This document shows, piece by piece, positions 42,625 to 44,362 of a stretch of 44,362 nucleotides of DNA. Below the pieces are notes generated by a model, which was given only the letters and a program-made list of their open reading frames with translations, searched no databases and was not told the origin of the DNA. This DNA is from Oscillospiraceae bacterium. GTDB taxonomy: Bacteria; Bacillota; Clostridia; Saccharofermentanales; Saccharofermentanaceae. Location: assembly GCA_902780785.1 (NCBI GenBank), contig CACZGS010000010.1, positions 1 to 44,362 of the forward strand. Direction: 5' to 3'. The translations under genes were made by a program, and so were the position numbers. Positions within the stretch are counted from its first letter, which is position 1; every line of letters starts with the position of its first letter.

Positions 42625-43740
42625 TTACCTGATCTTGTTGTCATTGGTATCGTTAAGATAATCGATGTAGGTTCTGACCATTGTCGCCATCTTAAAGAGT
42701 ACCGCGTCGTCAAATTTCCTTAAGTCAAGGCCTGTCTTGGTCTTAACCTTTTCGAGTCTGTATACGAGAGTATTTCTGTGAACGAACAACTCTCTTGAAG
42801 TCTCGGAACCGTTGAGGTCATTCGCGAAGAATGTATCGATCGTGGTCCTTGTTTCTTCATCTAACTGCTTAAATGCTTCGTTGGGGAAAACTTCCCTGAT
42901 GAACATCTCACAAAGAGGCTTAGGAAGCTGATAGATAAGTCTGCCCAGACCGAGCTTGTCATATCTGGAGAGATCCGACTCGCCGTCGAAGATCTTGCTT
43001 ACCTTAAGTGCTGTCATGGCATCAGAATAAGACTTGCTGATATCCATGAATGAACCGACTACAGAACCTACGGCAACCTTAGCCTTGCAGCCTTCGGATG
43101 TGAGGCATGCCAGAACGGACTGTGAAGTCTCTTCGATGAAGCTGTCCTTTGTCTCCTCACTTACCTGTGATTCGAGTGCATCGATGATTACGATCGCTGT
43201 TGTGTCATCCATTGAGATGACTGTAGCGACATCGGAATCAGTATAGAGATTCTGCAATATCTCGAATGCTTCCGCACTCTGCTCTGCCCCTGTTCTAACA
43301 ACCAGAACGAGTCTCGGATTGTTGCAGTCGATCTTATATCCTCTTGCTATCATGGGAACTTCTGATCTGATCTCGTTATCGAGCAGAACGTTACGGATGA
43401 AGATCGCCTTCTCCGCATCAGTGCCCTTCTCCTTAACAAGAGTCTTCATCCACTCTGCAATGAGCTGCAAAGAGATCTTTGCATCAGGATCAGTGCTCTC
43501 GATATAGAGAATATATTTGAGCTGTTCTCCGATAAATACTTTCAGATAAGTTCTGTCAGCGGTGGAAGCGAAAAGGTTGTCTGATGAAACAACGGCTCTG
43601 AAGGAAGGATCGGTCTCTTCTTCCCCAATCTCATTCGTTGCAGCCAAGATCTTACCGGCCGTATCAATCACTCCGCAGTTAACGGAGATAATTGTTTTTA
43701 CCTGACGCATGCATTTCTTTATCTCTTCCATGGTTTCCAC
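42625..43740 (-). CDS. PucR/CdaR-family helix-turn-helix regulator
   Basis: A 371-residue transcription factor. The C-terminal PucR-type helix-turn-helix (about 310-352) is clear: ETSRELFVHRNTLVYRLEKV. Ahead of it lies a GGDEF-like/CdaR middle domain (about 140-260), and an N-terminal domain of unknown fold that may bind a small molecule. PucR and CdaR proteins usually act as activators of metabolite use; here the gene is first in the ftsEX operon. Its ligand is unknown. AGGTGG precedes the ATG. Confidence 0.86.
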   Translation of the reverse strand: METMEEIKKCMRQVKTIISVNCGVIDTAGKILAATNEIGEEETDPSFRAVVSSDNLFASTADRTYLKVFIGEQLKYILYIESTDPDAKISLQLIAEWMKTLVKEKGTDAEKAIFIRNVLLDNEIRSEVPMIARGYKIDCNNPRLVLVVRTGAEQSAEAFEILQNLYTDSDVATVISMDDTTAIVIIDALESQVSEETKDSFIEETSQSVLACLTSEGCKAKVAVGSVVGSFMDISKSYSDAMTALKVSKIFDGESDLSRYDKLGLGRLIYQLPKPLCEMFIREVFPNEAFKQLDEETRTTIDTFFANDLNGSETSRELFVHRNTLVYRLEKVKTKTGLDLRKFDDAVLFKMATMVRTYIDYLNDTNDNKIR

Positions 43741-43782
43741 CTCTCAAGAAGCAATATAAACGTCCATAAAACGCTACATTAA

Positions 43783-43811
43783 ATCATATTATTTTTCTTA
43801 AAAAGGTGCAA
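43783..43811 (-). promoter_or_regulatory. Promoter of the PucR-ftsEX-hslO operon
   Basis: The minus strand shows TTGCAC (43806-43811), a 17-bp spacer and TATGAT (43783-43788). The match is four and five of six positions. Transcription should begin about 35 nt before the PucR-family start codon. Confidence 0.65.
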
Positions 43812-43844
43812 GTTTTGAAGCGATCTGACACTGATTTGCCACAT

Positions 43845-43884
43845 AAAAAAGAGACCGTGAACTCTTTTTAGAATTCACGGTCTC
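43845..43884 (-). terminator. Terminator of the sugar ABC ATPase gene
   Basis: A perfect 11-bp stem GAGACCGTGAA/TTCACGGTCTC (43851-43861 with 43874-43884) encloses a 12-nt loop and is followed on the minus strand by six T. It lies 28 nt past the ATPase stop codon. Confidence 0.9.
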
Positions 43885-43912
43885 TGAATTGAGGTTCTAA
43901 GATTAATTACTA

Positions 43913-44362
43913 TTAGGAAATGATGCTCTGCTCTGTATCCTTGTCGAAGAGGTGGATACGGTTGGAGTCAACTGCGAGGTCAACAACCTGACCAACTGCG
44001 GACTGTGATGTTGTAGGGTCAACGCGGCATGTGAGCGGGAGTGATCCGTTAACTGTGACATAGAGATATGTCTCAGCACCGAGCATTTCTACGACGTCTA
44101 CGTCAGCTGTGAATGCTGATTCAGGGTGATCTGTTACGTATGTGATATCGTCTGTGATAGCCTCAGGTCTTACACCGAAGATAACTTCCTGACCGTCGCG
44201 CTCCATAACTTCCTCAACTGCATATCTCTCAGGAAGCTTGATTGTAACGTTCTCGAAAGAAACGAATACGTCAGAACCCTCAACGTTGATAACAGCATTG
44301 ATGAAGTTCATAGGAGGCATTCCGATGAATCCTGCAACGAATGTGTTAACCGGGTTGTCATA
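43913..44362 (-). CDS. ugpC: Sugar ABC transporter ATP-binding protein, C-terminal part (MsmX/UgpC type)
   Basis: Only the C-terminal 149 residues are in the window; the gene runs off the right edge. The segment YDNPVNTFVAGFIGMPPMNF is the hallmark at the end of the nucleotide-binding domain in MalK/MsmX/UgpC proteins, and the rest is the OB-fold regulatory domain (GVRPEAI, then VDVVEMLGAETYLY). In Bacillus subtilis one MsmX serves several sugar transporters that lack their own ATPase. The LplB/YtcP permeases here lack one, so this gene is a candidate partner. An apparent start at 44320 is an internal Met of the reading frame. Confidence 0.9.
   Translation of the reverse strand, partial: YDNPVNTFVAGFIGMPPMNFINAVINVEGSDVFVSFENVTIKLPERYAVEEVMERDGQEVIFGVRPEAITDDITYVTDHPESAFTADVDVVEMLGAETYLYVTVNGSLPLTCRVDPTTSQSAVGQVVDLAVDSNRIHLFDKDTEQSIIS

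Noticed and set aside
1..44362. CRISPR arrays, insertion sequences, integrases, toxin-antitoxin or phage genes.
   Set aside because: None seen: no regularly spaced repeats, no transposase or integrase motifs, and nearly every gene belongs to a recognised core or sugar-use family.

Overview
The window reads as a chromosomal core segment of a low-to-mid-GC Gram-positive anaerobe of the class Clostridia (Bacillota). The evidence is a complete S10-spc ribosomal protein operon with a short zinc-type S14, a Jag/KhpB-YidC-YidD-RnpA-L34 cluster, lipoprotein-type sugar-binding proteins, YesM/YesN-type two-component regulation, and strong GGAGG ribosome-binding sites. A gut or rumen plant-polysaccharide user related to Saccharofermentans or other Oscillospirales-like clostridia is plausible, but genus is an inference. 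Every gene except one lies on the minus strand.

From left to right: (1) positions 1-290 hold a strong minus-strand promoter and a leader that looks like the start of an rRNA operon lying beyond the left edge. (2) 294-11510 is the classical replication-origin-proximal cluster read leftwards: rpmH, rnpA, yidD, yidC, khpB (jag), mnmE, mnmG, rsmG, then gyrA and dacF. dnaA is not next to rpmH. (3) 11665-23845 is a Gram-positive polysaccharide-utilisation locus: a lipoprotein binding protein, two LplB/YtcP permeases and a YesL-family membrane protein with an extra extracytoplasmic domain; a YesM/YesN sensor-regulator pair; and, divergent from these, a 991-residue cytoplasmic carboxylesterase-GH43-CBM-like fusion. 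(4) 24136-25830 holds a histidine phosphatase and a Mbeg1-like serine hydrolase. (5) 25917-36800 is the complete S10-spc operon, rpsJ to secY, ended by a strong terminator after secY; it is preceded by a promoter and a leader of about 320 nt that looks like an attenuator-type cis-regulatory RNA. (6) 37186-43740 is a cell-division and stress operon: PucR-type regulator, ftsE with a long disordered tail, ftsX, an EnvC/PcsB-like LytM peptidase, a methyltransferase and hslO. (7) The right edge cuts a MsmX/UgpC-type sugar ABC ATPase.

How the parts fit: YesM is predicted to sense an extracellular sugar signal and YesN to activate import through the binding protein and permeases, which lack their own ATPase and could be energised by the MsmX-type ATPase at the right edge. 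The esterase-GH43 fusion would de-esterify and cleave the imported oligosaccharides. FtsE/FtsX and the LytM protein form the standard module that couples ATP hydrolysis to peptidoglycan cleavage at the septum. The most promising undescribed elements are the S10 leader RNA, the FtsE tail, the YesL fusion, and the three-domain intracellular enzyme. No CRISPR array, insertion sequence, tRNA or prophage was seen.
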